A stretch of 64,000 bases of DNA from Undibacterium sp. 5I1 (GCF_034314085.1 NZ_JAVIWI010000001.1:4030001-4094000), one strand, 5' to 3'; counted from the stretch's first letter, positions 29,198-39,227 are shown. Numbers and translations are program-made. Notes: generated by a model from the letters alone, not told the origin.

Positions 29198-29277
29198 ATA
29201 CTCCCCTTATTTTTATAGAAATATGCCGTATTGTCCAATAAGTAATTGGACGATTGAAATATACATGTAGGTAGTAT
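29198..29277 (-). repeat. Family A miniature inverted-repeat element, copy 4
   Basis: 80 bp: ATACTCCCC, T-rich arm (TATTTTTATAGAAATATGCCG), core TTGTCCAAT...ATTGGACGA, AAATATACATG, and GTAGTAT. Same orientation as copies 3 and 5. The 771-bp gap holding it and the hexamer repeat has no other gene. Confidence 0.75.
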
Positions 29278-29423
29278 TTATTTTAGCACCGCGTAAAAGT
29301 TCATGTGGCTCTGGTTAGCAGTGCTTGGCCGTAGGCATTAAAACGCAAAGTCAGGCACTAGCAGATGCATGCGCCTTATAAGCTGAGATTCCCATTCTTC
29401 GTATTTCCGCTCGCGATTCTTGA

Positions 29424-29483
29424 CCGTATCCGTATCCGTATCCGTATCCGTATCCGTATCCGTATCCGTATCCGTATCCGTAT
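29424..29483 (+). repeat. Hexanucleotide tandem repeat (CCGTAT)10
   Basis: Ten perfect head-to-tail copies of CCGTAT, followed by one degenerate unit CCGCAT. They lie 210 bp upstream of the secreted-protein gene at 29694, outside any gene I trust. A minus-strand frame here would read alternating Arg-Ile, which is simply the repeat. Confidence 0.95.
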
Positions 29484-29693
29484 CCGCATGTCGTGGCGTG
29501 ACGGATAGGTGAGTTTATTTAGTTGCCGATTTGTTCCAGCAAAGATGATCAAGCATTCAGTTGACGAAATGATATGCCATCGGTGACAATCGGTTGTCCA
29601 ATTAGCATTTTTTTCGCATTGGCGCTGATAGCCGTTGTTGACTCTAAACTCACAGTCTCGCGACATGACAAAATTAACCACATCATCTCATTC

Positions 29694-30560
29694 ATGAAAA
29701 TCACCCACTTTGTATGCGCTAGCGCACTACTTTTTTCTCCCTTATTGGCCCATTCGCAAACGGCCACGTTTAATTTGAAGGACATTATCAAGAAGAGTAT
29801 TTCCGATAGCAGCTCACAAGCTAAAACTCCCGATGCGACTAAGGACAATGCGAATAACTCAGGCGCTGACACTGCGAATACCGGCGGCGCAGTTAGCAAG
29901 GATGGTATTCCTAAAGTCTTAGAAACAATCGGTATCAAAATCGGGGATACGCGACAGCAGGTCGATCAGGTATTGACTGGTAAGGGTTATAAATTGGGCT
30001 CGACTAACACTCATCCGATGGGACAAAGTTTCCCCGGAATTTTGTGGAGTTTGGTGTACACGATTAATTCAAGTGCCAGTACTGGTAGCCGAGATCTTGC
30101 AATGGTTGATGTGCGATTTGGGCCGCAATCAGGCAAGGTGATGGCTATTTTACGTCGCGAAAAATTTGATCATCCAGTCGTAGCGACGGAAATAAAAAAA
30201 GCGCTGATGGAAAAATATGGTACCCCCAGCAGCCAAACTTCTAGCGATTTGAACTGGATGGCTTACCGTCCGGGCTACAGTCGCACCGGCGTTGGCATCG
30301 ATTTGAACGACTGCAATGGACGATTTGGAACGGCTATTAATGTCAGTTATCCGATGAGTAAATTTAAAGATTGCCGGCAATCAGTCGGTGTTGCTCTCGC
30401 GGAATCAAATAATAGCGGCCGAGAGTACAACACCATTGAGGTTGGTGTTACCGATTTTGCGATGATGACAGCCGAGTATGCTGCGGCACGTGCAATGATG
30501 GATAAAAAGAACGCTGAGATTTTGGAAGAGCACAAAAAAGCACCCACTCCTAAGCTGTAA
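29694..30560 (+). CDS. Secreted protein of unknown function
   Basis: 288 aa from ATG 29694, which gives a clear signal peptide (MKITHFVCASALLFSPLLAHSQ). The frame is open upstream to 29574 but that part would block the signal. A Ser/Ala/Asp/Asn-rich linker (about residues 35-65) follows, then a globular part with IGIKIGDTRQQVDQVLTGKGYK, a motif seen in small periplasmic proteins whose repeat unit begins with IGxT. I do not recognise a family. It is bracketed by family A copies 4 and 5. Confidence 0.8.
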   Translation: MKITHFVCASALLFSPLLAHSQTATFNLKDIIKKSISDSSSQAKTPDATKDNANNSGADTANTGGAVSKDGIPKVLETIGIKIGDTRQQVDQVLTGKGYKLGSTNTHPMGQSFPGILWSLVYTINSSASTGSRDLAMVDVRFGPQSGKVMAILRREKFDHPVVATEIKKALMEKYGTPSSQTSSDLNWMAYRPGYSRTGVGIDLNDCNGRFGTAINVSYPMSKFKDCRQSVGVALAESNNSGREYNTIEVGVTDFAMMTAEYAAARAMMDKKNAEILEEHKKAPTPKL

Positions 30561-30742
30561 TATTTGTCAGAACATGCACGGGCACAGTCATAGCATGCGC
30601 GCCTCGTGCTGTTCTTGCGGCTAAATCAGGACTAAATTCAATACGGATGTCCGGAAGTGCTTGAATTTCATCCCAGCACTTTCTGCTTCAAGAAAAGTAT
30701 GCTGAACCATTCTTCCTACCTGCAAGCTTAATCAAATATCAT

Positions 30743-30821
30743 ATACTCCCCCATTTTTACAATGAATATGTTGAATTGTCCAATGATTATATGGACACTT
30801 AAAATATACATATGAGAGTAT
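30743..30821 (-). repeat. Family A miniature inverted-repeat element, copy 5
   Basis: 79 bp: ATACTCCCCCATTTTTAC at the left, core TTGTCCAAT...ATATGGACA, then AAATATACATATGAGAGTAT. It ends about 105 bp before the promoter of the SPFH operon. Confidence 0.75.
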
Positions 30822-30925
30822 ATTTTTGGTCAGTGCTGTAGAGTCGAGTTCGATACGTGCTCACCGAGCTCCATAGCATCGCTTTTGCCCGGCAGTGGAT
30901 TTCCTTCCTTTCATACAAACTCTTC

Positions 30926-30965
30926 TTGACATCTCCAATCAGTGCTACTAAAGTGATATCACTTT
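30926..30965 (+). promoter_or_regulatory. Promoter and palindromic operator of the SPFH/RHH operon
   Basis: TTGACA at 30926-30931 (perfect -35), 17 bases, then TAAAGT at 30949-30954 (4 of 6 to the -10). The perfect 16-bp palindrome AAAGTGATATCACTTT at 30950-30965 covers the -10 and the expected start of transcription. This is a classic repressor-site placement. The ribbon-helix-helix protein encoded last in the operon is the obvious candidate (inference). Confidence 0.75.
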
Positions 30966-30988
30966 GATGTCATTCAAACGGAGATAAT

Positions 30989-31909
30989 ATGAACACAGCA
31001 AGTAAAGTTGTCGGTGGCAAGTCATTGATGCATGAACGCATTCATTCCTCGCCAGATGGTTATCTGATGGTGGCCGTTGGGTTGTTTTTGATTGTGGCGG
31101 GTGGTTATTGGGCTTGGTCTGGTTTCAATGCGTTGGAGCCAGTGGTATTGCCGATTTTTGGTAAATTGCTGATCAGCATATTGGGTGCGTTTTTATTGTC
31201 GGGCTTGTACATGCTGCAACCGAATGAGGCGGCCTTGTTGTCTTTGTTTGGTAAGTACATCGGCACCGATCGCAGCGCGGGTTTGCGTTGGGCCAATCCT
31301 TTGTATTCGGTACGCAAAGTCAGTTTGCGGGCTCGCACTTTAAATTCGCCAACTTTGAAGGTGAATGATAAGCGCGGCAATCCGGTGGAGATTGGTGCGG
31401 CGATTGTCTGGCGCGTACAAGATACGGCGCTGGCCTTATTCAATATCGATGACTTCGAGCGCTTTGTGAACGTGCAAGCCGAAACCGCGATCCGTCATCT
31501 CGCATCGCAATATGCGTATGACGAGGGCGATGATCTGGCGGAGCACGAGACCACCTTGCGTGCTGGTTTAGATGAGGTGACTAAAGCCTTACGACAAGAG
31601 TTACATACCCGGTTTGAAGTCGCGGGGATCGATGTGGAAGATGCCAAGCTCACGCATTTGGCCTATGCACCAGAAATCGCGCAAGTCATGCTGCGCAGAC
31701 AGCAAGCCGATGCAATTATCAGTGCACGTAAAAAAATCGTACATGGTGCGGTGACGATGGTAGAAGAAGCGCTCAAGGGTTTGTCTGAACGCAAGATCGT
31801 CGAGCTCGATGACGAGCGCAAAGCTGCAATGGTGAGTAATTTGCTGGTCGTGCTTTGCTCGGATAAAGAGACGCAGCCGATTATTAATACCGGTACGCTT
31901 TACAATTGA
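30989..31909 (+). CDS. SPFH domain (band 7/stomatin-like) membrane protein
   Basis: 306 aa. Two N-terminal hydrophobic segments (LMVAVGLFLIVAGGYWAWSGF and LLISILGAFLLSGLYML) anchor an SPFH domain (QPNEAALLSLFGKYIGTDRSAGLRWANPLY ... NVQAETAIRHLASQYAYDE ... GIDVEDAKLTHLAYAPEIAQVML). Such proteins form membrane-associated oligomers. This subtype is habitually coded with a small membrane protein and an Arc-like regulator. GGAG precedes the ATG. First of four genes in an apparent operon. Confidence 0.9.
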   Translation: MNTASKVVGGKSLMHERIHSSPDGYLMVAVGLFLIVAGGYWAWSGFNALEPVVLPIFGKLLISILGAFLLSGLYMLQPNEAALLSLFGKYIGTDRSAGLRWANPLYSVRKVSLRARTLNSPTLKVNDKRGNPVEIGAAIVWRVQDTALALFNIDDFERFVNVQAETAIRHLASQYAYDEGDDLAEHETTLRAGLDEVTKALRQELHTRFEVAGIDVEDAKLTHLAYAPEIAQVMLRRQQADAIISARKKIVHGAVTMVEEALKGLSERKIVELDDERKAAMVSNLLVVLCSDKETQPIINTGTLYN

Positions 31910-31959
31910 GTCTGCTGGTTTGAAGTTCTGTTCCTGATGAATATTGTTGAGGGGTTGAT

Positions 31960-32181
31960 ATGTATCCATTTTTAATGATCTTCGGTGTCTTAGTCGCCTC
32001 CGTTTTGGCACTGATTTTATGCTTCCTCGGTTTATCATTTTTAGGCCGTTGGTTTGGTCAGGATAAAGTCGAGCGGTTTGCCAAGTTCCGTCTGCAAGGC
32101 CCGTTTGTGCCAGTCACGCCTGCCGTAGCCAGTTCGCACAATGCAACATCAGATGTGAGCGATCAACCTTCAGTACCTTAA
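31960..32181 (+). CDS. Small single-span membrane protein
   Basis: 73 aa: one membrane helix (PFLMIFGVLVASVLALILCFLGLSFLG), a short basic stretch and a Pro/Ser/Ala-rich tail. GAGGGG about 6 bases upstream of the ATG supports expression. No family recognised. It lies 50 bp after the SPFH gene and so probably is co-transcribed. Confidence 0.75.
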   Translation: MYPFLMIFGVLVASVLALILCFLGLSFLGRWFGQDKVERFAKFRLQGPFVPVTPAVASSHNATSDVSDQPSVP

Positions 32182-32293
32182 TCTAGCAAAATGAAGTCGC
32201 TTAACGAAGTAGTGAAACAAAGTAGTAAGCGAAGTAACTAAATAAGTTCGCCAGCTAGTCAGAATCAAAAACAAAATTGTTGAGGAAAATGTT

Positions 32294-32770
32294 GTGAACG
32301 AAATTAAATATCAACAAAGCCAATGGATGAAAGTCCTCTGGATCATGCTGCCTTTAGTGACCTTAATCATGATGGCAGTGAAAACCATAGGGCTTGATCC
32401 CGTCGCCCGTTTGCGCGCGCTGCTGACGATTGCTGCGATCAATTTTATGGTGCTGGGTTTGCTGGGACGATTGACAGTCAAAATAGACAATACCCATTTG
32501 CGCTGGTATTTCGGCTTGTTTGGCTGGCCCGCATGGAAGTTAGCGCTGACCGATATCCGTCAGATAGAGCAATGTGAATCGCGCTGGATAGAAGGCTGGG
32601 GTATCCGCTTTACCAAAGAAGGCATGCTCTACAACGCCGCCGGAAAAGGCGCGGTACGTATTACCAAAGCGGATGGCTCCAGCCTGAGGTTAGGTTCTGC
32701 CGAACCTGAGGTGTTGTGTGCCGCATTGAACAATGCGCTAGCAAATTATGCCAATAAGCTTATTAAATAA
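32294..32770 (+). CDS. Membrane protein with PH-like C-terminal domain
   Basis: 158 aa from a GTG start (an in-frame ATG is lacking, and GAGGAAAA precedes it). Two N-terminal membrane segments (VLWIMLPLVTLIMMAVKTIGL and LLTIAAINFMVLGLLGRL) are followed by a segment that resembles bacterial PH-like domains (DNTHLRWYFGLFGWPAWKLALTDIRQIEQCES ... GAVRITKADGSSLRLGSAEPEVLCAAL). Function unknown. Third gene of the SPFH operon. Confidence 0.75.
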   Translation: MNEIKYQQSQWMKVLWIMLPLVTLIMMAVKTIGLDPVARLRALLTIAAINFMVLGLLGRLTVKIDNTHLRWYFGLFGWPAWKLALTDIRQIEQCESRWIEGWGIRFTKEGMLYNAAGKGAVRITKADGSSLRLGSAEPEVLCAALNNALANYANKLIK

Positions 32771-32864
32771 GCTTACTAAATAAGCTTAGTTGCTAAGCTA
32801 ACCAAGTAAGTTCGCCAGTTAAGTTCACCAATTAAGTCGCTCACTCAGGTAGATCAGAAACATC

Positions 32865-33080
32865 ATGGCCAGCCCCGGGAAAAAATCTTTCATGTTGCGT
32901 ATCGATCCTGTACTCTGGGCAGAGATCGAGCGCATGGCTGCGCAAGAACTGAGGAGTAGTAATGCGCAAGTGGAGTATTTACTGAGAGACGCTTTAAGCC
33001 AGCGTGGCCGCAAAGTCGACATAGAAGCTGCTAGCCAGGATGACGTAAAAACGGATCTCGTTTTACCGTCAGCTTCTTAG
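32865..33080 (+). CDS. Arc-like ribbon-helix-helix DNA-binding protein
   Basis: 71 aa of which about residues 6-48 form a ribbon-helix-helix domain (KKSFMLRIDPVLWAEIERMAAQELRSSNAQVEYLLRDAL). It resembles the TraY/Arc class found with SPFH genes. Probably the repressor of the operon acting at the palindrome 30950-30965, since no other DNA-binding protein is encoded nearby. Last gene; the gap before it contains AT-rich short repeats. Confidence 0.82.
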   Translation: MASPGKKSFMLRIDPVLWAEIERMAAQELRSSNAQVEYLLRDALSQRGRKVDIEAASQDDVKTDLVLPSAS

Positions 33081-33122
33081 ATTACTATTTTCTTCGCCGC
33101 ACAATCTCTCGATACTGCCAGT

Positions 33123-34220
33123 TTACAGCGGCAATACCTGGCTTACATCAGGCCGTTGAATAAAATCAGCGAACGCATCCCGCAGCCGCGCACCTTCTCC
33201 CATCGCGGTTTTCCAATGATGAATACGTAGATCATGATTGGTACCGTAAAAGAAAAAATCTTTCCTATCGAGTACCTTGCCGCGTGGCAGAGTTTGTAAA
33301 AAGCCCGGTGATGGCGACACCATAATCACGTTGTCCAGCCAATGCCGGTTTTTGCCTATGCTGGCACGTCGCCAGGGCAAACTTTTATCCAGCCAGCCCG
33401 GCACGATATGGTCGGTAAAATGCGGATAAAGCACTAAGCCACCTTCTTTGTTACCGCTTAAACGCGAGTAAGGCAGCGCCAGATGGTAATCAATAATTCC
33501 ACCATCCCAATACGTACCTGTCGGCGCATGAGGAATATGGCGCACAGGTTCCATAATCAGCGGCAAGGTACCTGATGCTAATAAGGCGGAGGCTAAATTA
33601 TCCGCCGTTAATGATGAGAAATGGGTATCGAACGCATCAAATTTTGCCTTCAGCCAAAACAGCGGATCACGCATGTCGCCAATCACCATTCTGTCCATGT
33701 GATTAGCGAGTTTAGAGCGCGATGCCAGGTTCGAAAACGTCGCTGCCACAAATCCTGCTTTAGCTTTGCCACTCGATTGTGGTGCGCTTAAAAAGCCCCG
33801 GCCACGTACTGCCAGCAGATGCAGACGGTGCAGCGGTTGGTGTACGATTTCTTGCTCGTAACCACCGATAAAATTTTGTAGCAATTCAACGCAAACATCC
33901 GTCACATATTGGGCTGAAGGTTTTTCAGGATAACGCTGCTCACAATACAAATCACCGAGGCGCTGGAACGCCGCCACCGGATCAGCGTGGCTCGCCGCTG
34001 CCATACGCCAGGCACCGATAGAGGCGCCGATCAAGGTGCGTTCGCGCGGTGCGCTTGGCAACCATTCTCCAAATAACCATTGATCCAGCGCCTGCAAAAT
34101 CAACCCTTTAGGGCCACCCGCAGCAGCAGGGATAACCGCGATGTCGCGCGCCTGCAAACCATGTTGACGAATATGTTCGAGAGCAAATTTTCCGGCGCGG
34201 ATTTGTATGGGTGATGTCAT
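33123..34220 (-). CDS. Patatin-like phospholipase
   Basis: 365 aa. The serine hydrolase motif GASIGAW (GxSxG) near residue 64 follows the oxyanion segment AAGGPKGLILQALD, and the dyad aspartate is in YWDGGIIDYHLALPY. No signal peptide, so an intracellular lipase. The substrate is unknown. It lies 10 bp downstream of pth in the same direction, a probable operon. Confidence 0.88.
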   Translation of the reverse strand: MTSPIQIRAGKFALEHIRQHGLQARDIAVIPAAAGGPKGLILQALDQWLFGEWLPSAPRERTLIGASIGAWRMAAASHADPVAAFQRLGDLYCEQRYPEKPSAQYVTDVCVELLQNFIGGYEQEIVHQPLHRLHLLAVRGRGFLSAPQSSGKAKAGFVAATFSNLASRSKLANHMDRMVIGDMRDPLFWLKAKFDAFDTHFSSLTADNLASALLASGTLPLIMEPVRHIPHAPTGTYWDGGIIDYHLALPYSRLSGNKEGGLVLYPHFTDHIVPGWLDKSLPWRRASIGKNRHWLDNVIMVSPSPGFLQTLPRGKVLDRKDFFFYGTNHDLRIHHWKTAMGEGARLRDAFADFIQRPDVSQVLPL

Positions 34221-34230
34221 AGGAGGTACT

Positions 34231-34806
34231 TTATTTCACGGTATGTAACTGCATCGTCGCGGCAGAAAATTTTCCTTCGACCAGCATAGGAATGATCTCC
34301 AGACTCTTGGCAATCGATTCGTCGATCAAAGGCTGCTCTTCTTTGCGCGGGCGATGTAAAACAAAATCAGCGACCCCTTGCTGCAAATTCAGACTACGCG
34401 GATGTCCGATACCAATACGCAGCCGCCAGTAATCTTGTGTCCCCAAAGCAGCGGTGATGTCTTTCAACCCGTTATGACCACCAGACGAGCCACCTAATTT
34501 AAGCTTAGCAATACCCGGCAAAATATCCAGCTCATCATGCACCACCAATACTTGATCTGGCGTGATTTTATAAAACCGACAAATCGCACCGACCGACTGG
34601 CCAGAACGATTCATAAATGTTTGTGGCTGCAACAGCCAGACCTCTTCGCCAGCAAGCCGTGTTTTAGCTACCAACGCGTTAAAATTTTTATCGCGTTGCA
34701 AACCATTTATTGCAAGTTGATCAACCAGCCAGAAGCCAGCATTGTGGCGGGTTTGTTCGTATTCAGGGCCAGGATTGCCGAGGCCGACTATGAGGCGGAT
34801 AGACAT
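34231..34806 (-). CDS. pth: Peptidyl-tRNA hydrolase
   Basis: Releases tRNA from prematurely dropped peptidyl-tRNA. 191 aa with the full set of motifs: [21 protein letters not shown] (catalytic histidine), [27 protein letters not shown] and [32 protein letters not shown]. Length is standard. The gene is followed closely by the patatin gene. Confidence 0.97.
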   Translation of the reverse strand: MSIRLIVGLGNPGPEYEQTRHNAGFWLVDQLAINGLQRDKNFNALVAKTRLAGEEVWLLQPQTFMNRSGQSVGAICRFYKITPDQVLVVHDELDILPGIAKLKLGGSSGGHNGLKDITAALGTQDYWRLRIGIGHPRSLNLQQGVADFVLHRPRKEEQPLIDESIAKSLEIIPMLVEGKFSAATMQLHTVK

Positions 34807-35045
34807 AATAATTTCAGCAAAAATAGTACATTAGCTGTGAGTTGATAGATTGAATTGATTTGAATTTTTTACACGTCATCTTGAAGATCAACAGGTCACA
34901 TAGTTCGCTTGTCTATAATTAATAACCGTATGGTGCGCCATGCTCACCAGTACACCTTGCTGTTTTTTGTCGCTTGCTACGGTGCGTATGACGCACGCCG
35001 CAGCAGTATTCTGGTTAAAATTTTTAGACAAAATAAAAATAGAAC

Positions 35046-35105
35046 GTCCAATGATTCTGCGGCTTCTGGCTTAAAATCATGCCAGAAGCCGCAGAATCAT
35101 TGGAC
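35046..35105 (-). terminator. Very long perfect hairpin downstream of uvrA
   Basis: Two 25-base arms (35046-35070 and 35081-35105) are exact reverse complements around a 10-base loop. On the minus strand the hairpin comes 8 bases after the uvrA stop codon and is followed by a T-rich run (GTTCTATTTTTATTTTG), so it can terminate uvrA. The stem is much longer than a typical terminator. The outer bases (GTCCAATGATT) resemble the core of the family A repeat. Confidence 0.7.
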
Positions 35106-35113
35106 AAGTAGTT

Positions 35114-38065
35114 TTACTTTTTTTTCTTCAGCAAGGGCTGTAAATACTTACCCGTCACACTCTCAGGGTTTGCTGCAACATCCTCTGGCGTACCGCTGGC
35201 GATAATCAGACCACCGCCTGCGCCGCCTTCTGGTCCCAGATCGACGATCCAGTCGGCGGTTTTAATTACGTCTAAATTGTGTTCGATGATGACAACCGTA
35301 TTGCCTTGATCGCGTAAACGGTGAATGACTTTGAGCAGCAAATCGATATCGTGGAAATGCAGACCCGTGGTCGGTTCATCCAAAATATACAGAGTACGAC
35401 CAGTGTCACGTTTGGATAATTCCAGAGACAATTTTACCCGTTGTGCTTCGCCGCCAGACAGTGTAGTAGCGCTTTGACCCAGTCGGATGTAGCCCAGACC
35501 CACATCTAGCAGTGTGTGCAGTTTACGTGCGATGACGGGAACTGGTTTAAAGAATTCATACGCATCTTCTACCGTCAAGCCCAGCACCTCGTTGATATTT
35601 TTGCCCTTGTATTGGACTTCTAATGTCTCGCGGTTATAGCGCTTGCCGTGGCACACATCGCAGGGTACGTACACGTCGGGTAAAAAATGCATTTCGACTT
35701 TGATGACGCCATCACCCTGACAGGATTCGCAGCGACCGCCTTTGACGTTGAACGAGAAACGCCCCGCACTGTAGCCTCGTTCTTTAGCCACTGGCACGGT
35801 AGAAAACAGATCGCGTATCGGGGTGAATAAACCAGTATAGGTAGCTGGATTAGAGCGCGGTGTGCGCCCGATCGGTGCTTGATCGACCGAGATGACTTTA
35901 TCAAAATGTTCTAGCCCGCTGATGCTGTCAAACGCGGCAGGCTCGGTTTGCGATCCATATAAGTGGCGCGCAGCGGCCGGGTATAAGGTGTCATTGACCA
36001 GTGTAGATTTGCCAGAGCCGGATACGCCGGTCACGCAGGTGAGCAAGCCAACTGGCAACTTGAGCGTCACGTTTTTTAAGTTGTTGCCGCGTGCGCCAGA
36101 GATCACGAATTGTTTTTCCGGATTAAAGGTCGTGCGCTTTTTGGGGACGGCGATTGCCATGGCACCGCTCAGGTATTGCGCGGTCAGCGAGCGTTCGCTT
36201 TTCATGATGTCTTCTAGCGTACCTTGGGCAATGACTTCACCGCCATGCACACCTGCACCGATACCCATATCGACGACAAAGTCGGCGCAGCGGATCGCAT
36301 CCTCATCATGCTCGACCACCAGCACAGAGTTACCGATATCACGCAAATGTTTTAGCGTATCGATCAGACGATCATTGTCGCGCTGATGTAATCCGATCGA
36401 GGGTTCATCCAGGACATACATCACGCCAGTCAGACCAGAGCCGATTTGTGACGCCAGACGGATACGCTGTGCCTCGCCGCCAGAAAGCGTATCGGCGCTG
36501 CGGTCCAGCGATAAATAGTCCAGACCGACGTTGTTGAGAAAGGTTAGACGCGAGCTGATTTCTTTAATGATGCGATCTGCGATTTCTCGTTTTGCACCGA
36601 CTAAAGTTAATGATTCAAAGAAGCTCAGGGTTTGGCGCAAAGGCAGGGCGCTGACTTCGTAAATCGCTTTTTCTTGCGCTCCGTTACCGACTTTGACGTA
36701 ACGAGCCTCAACCCGCAAACGTGCGCCGTCGCAGCTTGGGCATTGCTTTTCGTTGATGAACTTGGCGAGTTCTTCTTTTACCGCCATCGAGTCTGTCTCG
36801 CGGTAACGGCGTTGCAGATTGACGATCACGCCTTCAAAGGTATGTTCTTTGATGACGGTGCGACCGCGCTCATTGATGTAAGTGAAGGGAATATTCTGTT
36901 TGCCTGATCCGTACAAAATCACTTGCTGAGCAGACTCTGGCAATTGTTCAAACGGCGTATCAATATCAAAATCATAGAACGCCGCGAGGTTGGACAACAT
37001 CTGGAAATAGAATTGATTGCGTCTGTCCCAGCCCTTGACCGCACCGCTGGCCAGCGACAAATTTGGGAAGGCAACAATCCGTTTCGGATCAAAAAATTCG
37101 ATGTGGCCGAGGCCATCACACTCTGGGCAAGCACCCATAGGATTATTGAAGGAGAACAGGCGCGGTTCTAATTCTTGTAGCGAATAACCGCAAGTCGGGC
37201 AGGCAAATTTATTCGAAAATAATTGCTCATGGCCGTTGTCCATATTCACAATCAAGGCGCGACCATTGGCGATGCGCAGTGAGGTCTCGAATGATTCTGC
37301 CAGACGTTGTTTGATCTCAGCCTTGACTTTGACACGATCAATCACCACGTCGATCGTATGCTTCTCTGTCTTTTTTAATTTAGGCAGATCATCCACTTCG
37401 ACAATCTTGGCCGGGTGTGTGCCAGTTTGTACGCGGAAGCGCACAAAGCCCTGCGCTTGCATCTGCTCAAACAAATCAACATGCTCACCTTTGCGGTTGG
37501 ACACCACGGGCGCCAAAATCATGAGCTTGGTATCTTCCGGCATTGCCAGCACGGTATCCACCATTTGCGATACAGACTGCGCTGCCAATGGATTTTCTGG
37601 ATGATCCGGGCAATACGGCGTACCGACGCGGGCATACAAAAGGCGCAGATAATCGTGGATCTCAGTTACCGTACCGACGGTAGAACGCGGATTGTGCGAG
37701 GTCGCTTTTTGCTCTATCGAAATGGCAGGGGACAAGCCTTCAATCAGATCGACATCCGGTTTTTCCATCAATTGCAAAAACTGTCGTGCATAAGCAGATA
37801 GTGATTCGACATAACGTCGCTGGCCTTCTGCATACAAAGTATCAAACGCCAAAGACGATTTGCCTGAGCCGGATAAACCAGTAATGACCACCAGCTTATT
37901 GCGTGGCAAATCTAAACTGATGTTTTTTAAATTATGTGTACGCGCACCGCGAATGCGGATTTCGTCACGCTTAGGTGCGGGGATGCCAGTTTTATCGAAG
38001 TCGATTTCAGCAGGCTTGGCTGCTTTGGCCGATTTTGCACGAACTTTGACCGTATTTTGTGTCAT
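35114..38065 (-). CDS. uvrA: Excinuclease ABC subunit A
   Basis: DNA damage recognition ATPase of nucleotide excision repair. 983 aa from ATG 38065 (GGAAA about ten bases upstream); the open extension to 38125 is probably not translated. First Walker [14 protein letters not shown], signature [19 protein letters not shown], second Walker [13 protein letters not shown] and signature [15 protein letters not shown] are all intact. The zinc-finger cysteines are visible in [19 protein letters not shown] and [29 protein letters not shown]. It is divergent from ssb. Confidence 0.97.
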   Translation of the reverse strand: MTQNTVKVRAKSAKAAKPAEIDFDKTGIPAPKRDEIRIRGARTHNLKNISLDLPRNKLVVITGLSGSGKSSLAFDTLYAEGQRRYVESLSAYARQFLQLMEKPDVDLIEGLSPAISIEQKATSHNPRSTVGTVTEIHDYLRLLYARVGTPYCPDHPENPLAAQSVSQMVDTVLAMPEDTKLMILAPVVSNRKGEHVDLFEQMQAQGFVRFRVQTGTHPAKIVEVDDLPKLKKTEKHTIDVVIDRVKVKAEIKQRLAESFETSLRIANGRALIVNMDNGHEQLFSNKFACPTCGYSLQELEPRLFSFNNPMGACPECDGLGHIEFFDPKRIVAFPNLSLASGAVKGWDRRNQFYFQMLSNLAAFYDFDIDTPFEQLPESAQQVILYGSGKQNIPFTYINERGRTVIKEHTFEGVIVNLQRRYRETDSMAVKEELAKFINEKQCPSCDGARLRVEARYVKVGNGAQEKAIYEVSALPLRQTLSFFESLTLVGAKREIADRIIKEISSRLTFLNNVGLDYLSLDRSADTLSGGEAQRIRLASQIGSGLTGVMYVLDEPSIGLHQRDNDRLIDTLKHLRDIGNSVLVVEHDEDAIRCADFVVDMGIGAGVHGGEVIAQGTLEDIMKSERSLTAQYLSGAMAIAVPKKRTTFNPEKQFVISGARGNNLKNVTLKLPVGLLTCVTGVSGSGKSTLVNDTLYPAAARHLYGSQTEPAAFDSISGLEHFDKVISVDQAPIGRTPRSNPATYTGLFTPIRDLFSTVPVAKERGYSAGRFSFNVKGGRCESCQGDGVIKVEMHFLPDVYVPCDVCHGKRYNRETLEVQYKGKNINEVLGLTVEDAYEFFKPVPVIARKLHTLLDVGLGYIRLGQSATTLSGGEAQRVKLSLELSKRDTGRTLYILDEPTTGLHFHDIDLLLKVIHRLRDQGNTVVIIEHNLDVIKTADWIVDLGPEGGAGGGLIIASGTPEDVAANPESVTGKYLQPLLKKKK

Positions 38066-38408
38066 ATCAACTGCTTTCCGTAAGGATGGTTTGGCGCCCC
38101 GGTTTTTTGATTCGGGAACAAGCAACCTGATACTATAACGGGTTTTTGAAATTTGACGTGTGCAAGCTGCGGACTTTGTTTTTGTCCCGTGTTTGACATA
38201 TCTTTATGGCAACGTCACGAATGGATAAGAGCATTCTGAAACGCTTTACTAAGCTTGTCTGGCTTATAATCGGCGGCAAATGCTCAATCAGCTAAACAGC
38301 GAGATGGCTGAATGGGCTGAATGTGGTTTTAGCCAGAGTTATTGTCAAATTCATCAAAATAATCACTATTACTTAGTGAACTTAATTAGCGAACAACAGG
38401 AGAAATAC
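38066..38408. promoter_or_regulatory. Shared uvrA/ssb promoter region
   Basis: This 343-bp divergent gap carries the promoters of both repair genes. A TATAAT-like -10 lies at about 38268-38273 for ssb, with a poor -35. On the minus strand TATAGT near 38135 could serve uvrA. I looked for a LexA box (CTGT-N8-ACAG) and found no convincing match. Confidence 0.4.
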
Positions 38409-38897
38409 ATGGCATCCCTCAATAAAGTCCAGATTATCGGCAATCTCGGACGCGACCCAGAAACGCGTTACATGCCTAGCGGCGACGCCATGACCAGCAT
38501 CACCGTTGCCACTACAGAAAACTGGAAAGATAAAGCCACCGGCGAGAAAAAAGAACAGACCGAATGGCATCGCATTACTTTTTTCGGCAAACTGGCAGAA
38601 ATCGCTGGTCAGTATCTGAAAAAAGGCTCGCAAGTCTATGTAGAAGGCAGCCTGCGTACACGTAAATATACCGACAAAGACGGCGTAGAGAAATACGCAA
38701 CCGACATTAAAGCAGACACCATGCAAATGTTGGGCGGACGTCCAGGTATGGGCGGCGGTGCACCGATGGATGAGTACGGCGGCGCCCCATCAGCACCACG
38801 CCAAAGCGCACCAGCGCCATCATCTGCACCACGTCAGGCACCAGCATCGCGCCCGGCACCGAATTTTTCTGATATGGATGATGATATTCCGTTTTGA
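38409..38897 (+). CDS. ssb: Single-stranded DNA-binding protein
   Basis: 162 aa. OB-fold domain ([28 protein letters not shown] ... [30 protein letters not shown]) and a Gly/Pro/Ala-rich linker end in the acidic tip MDDDIPF that contacts repair partners. ATG 38409 follows CAGGAG; the frame is open upstream to 38280 but the conserved start is MASLNKV. The next 180 bp lead to the IS21 element. Confidence 0.97.
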   Translation: MASLNKVQIIGNLGRDPETRYMPSGDAMTSITVATTENWKDKATGEKKEQTEWHRITFFGKLAEIAGQYLKKGSQVYVEGSLRTRKYTDKDGVEKYATDIKADTMQMLGGRPGMGGGAPMDEYGGAPSAPRQSAPAPSSAPRQAPASRPAPNFSDMDDDIPF

Positions 38898-38924
38898 GAC
38901 CTAGTCTCTTTGATTCTGTAAACT

Positions 38925-38960
38925 ACGCCCTGCAAGTCTTTGATTTGTAGGGCGTTTTTC
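38925..38960 (+). terminator. Terminator after ssb
   Basis: ACGCCCTGCAA pairs with TTGTAGGGCGT (one G-T pair) around a 9-base loop, followed by TTTTTC. It lies 28 bp after the ssb stop codon. Confidence 0.85.
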
Positions 38961-39041
38961 TTGTTTACACATTTCTTATTGACAACGGTTATAGTTTTTA
39001 TATAACCTAGTCGTATAAAACGTAAACAAGGAGCATTGTTG

Positions 39042-39114
39042 GTGGCGAAATATAGTGTCAAATTGGTGGACATGGGTGTTGGCGCGCACTCAATATTGAC
39101 CAGCTGCGCGCATT
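39042..39114 (+). pseudogene. 5' stub of a gene interrupted by the IS21 element
   Basis: A likely strong promoter (TTGACA at about 38979, AT-rich -10 near TATATA) and AAGGAG at about 39030 lead to a GTG start reading VAKYSVKLVDMG before the IS left end at 39077. The frame then runs into the element and stops. Only about 12 native codons are left. No family can be assigned. Confidence 0.4.
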
Positions 39115-39227
39115 GAATATTGACCAGGCGCTTAGTTGCTGAGCATACAAGTTTGTTTCAGGTTTGTCGATCAATTATGTGTGCATTGTTTTCTCCATTT
39201 GTTGAACTCAATTTAGCCACTTAAGCA

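Noticed and set aside
29424..29483. CRISPR array
   Set aside because: The only tandem repeat is a 6-bp unit without spacers; no cas gene is present in the window.
29376..29681. Minus-strand frame of 101 codons reading alternating Arg-Ile
   Set aside because: It is a translation of the CCGTAT tandem repeat; the flanks have no coding character and no ribosome-binding site.
29198..30821. Composite transposon formed by family A copies 4 and 5
   Set aside because: The copies have the same orientation but no transposase or target duplication is seen, and the distance may be chance.
38066..38408. LexA box in the divergent uvrA/ssb promoter
   Set aside because: Searched for CTGT-N8-ACAG and found no match close enough to claim.
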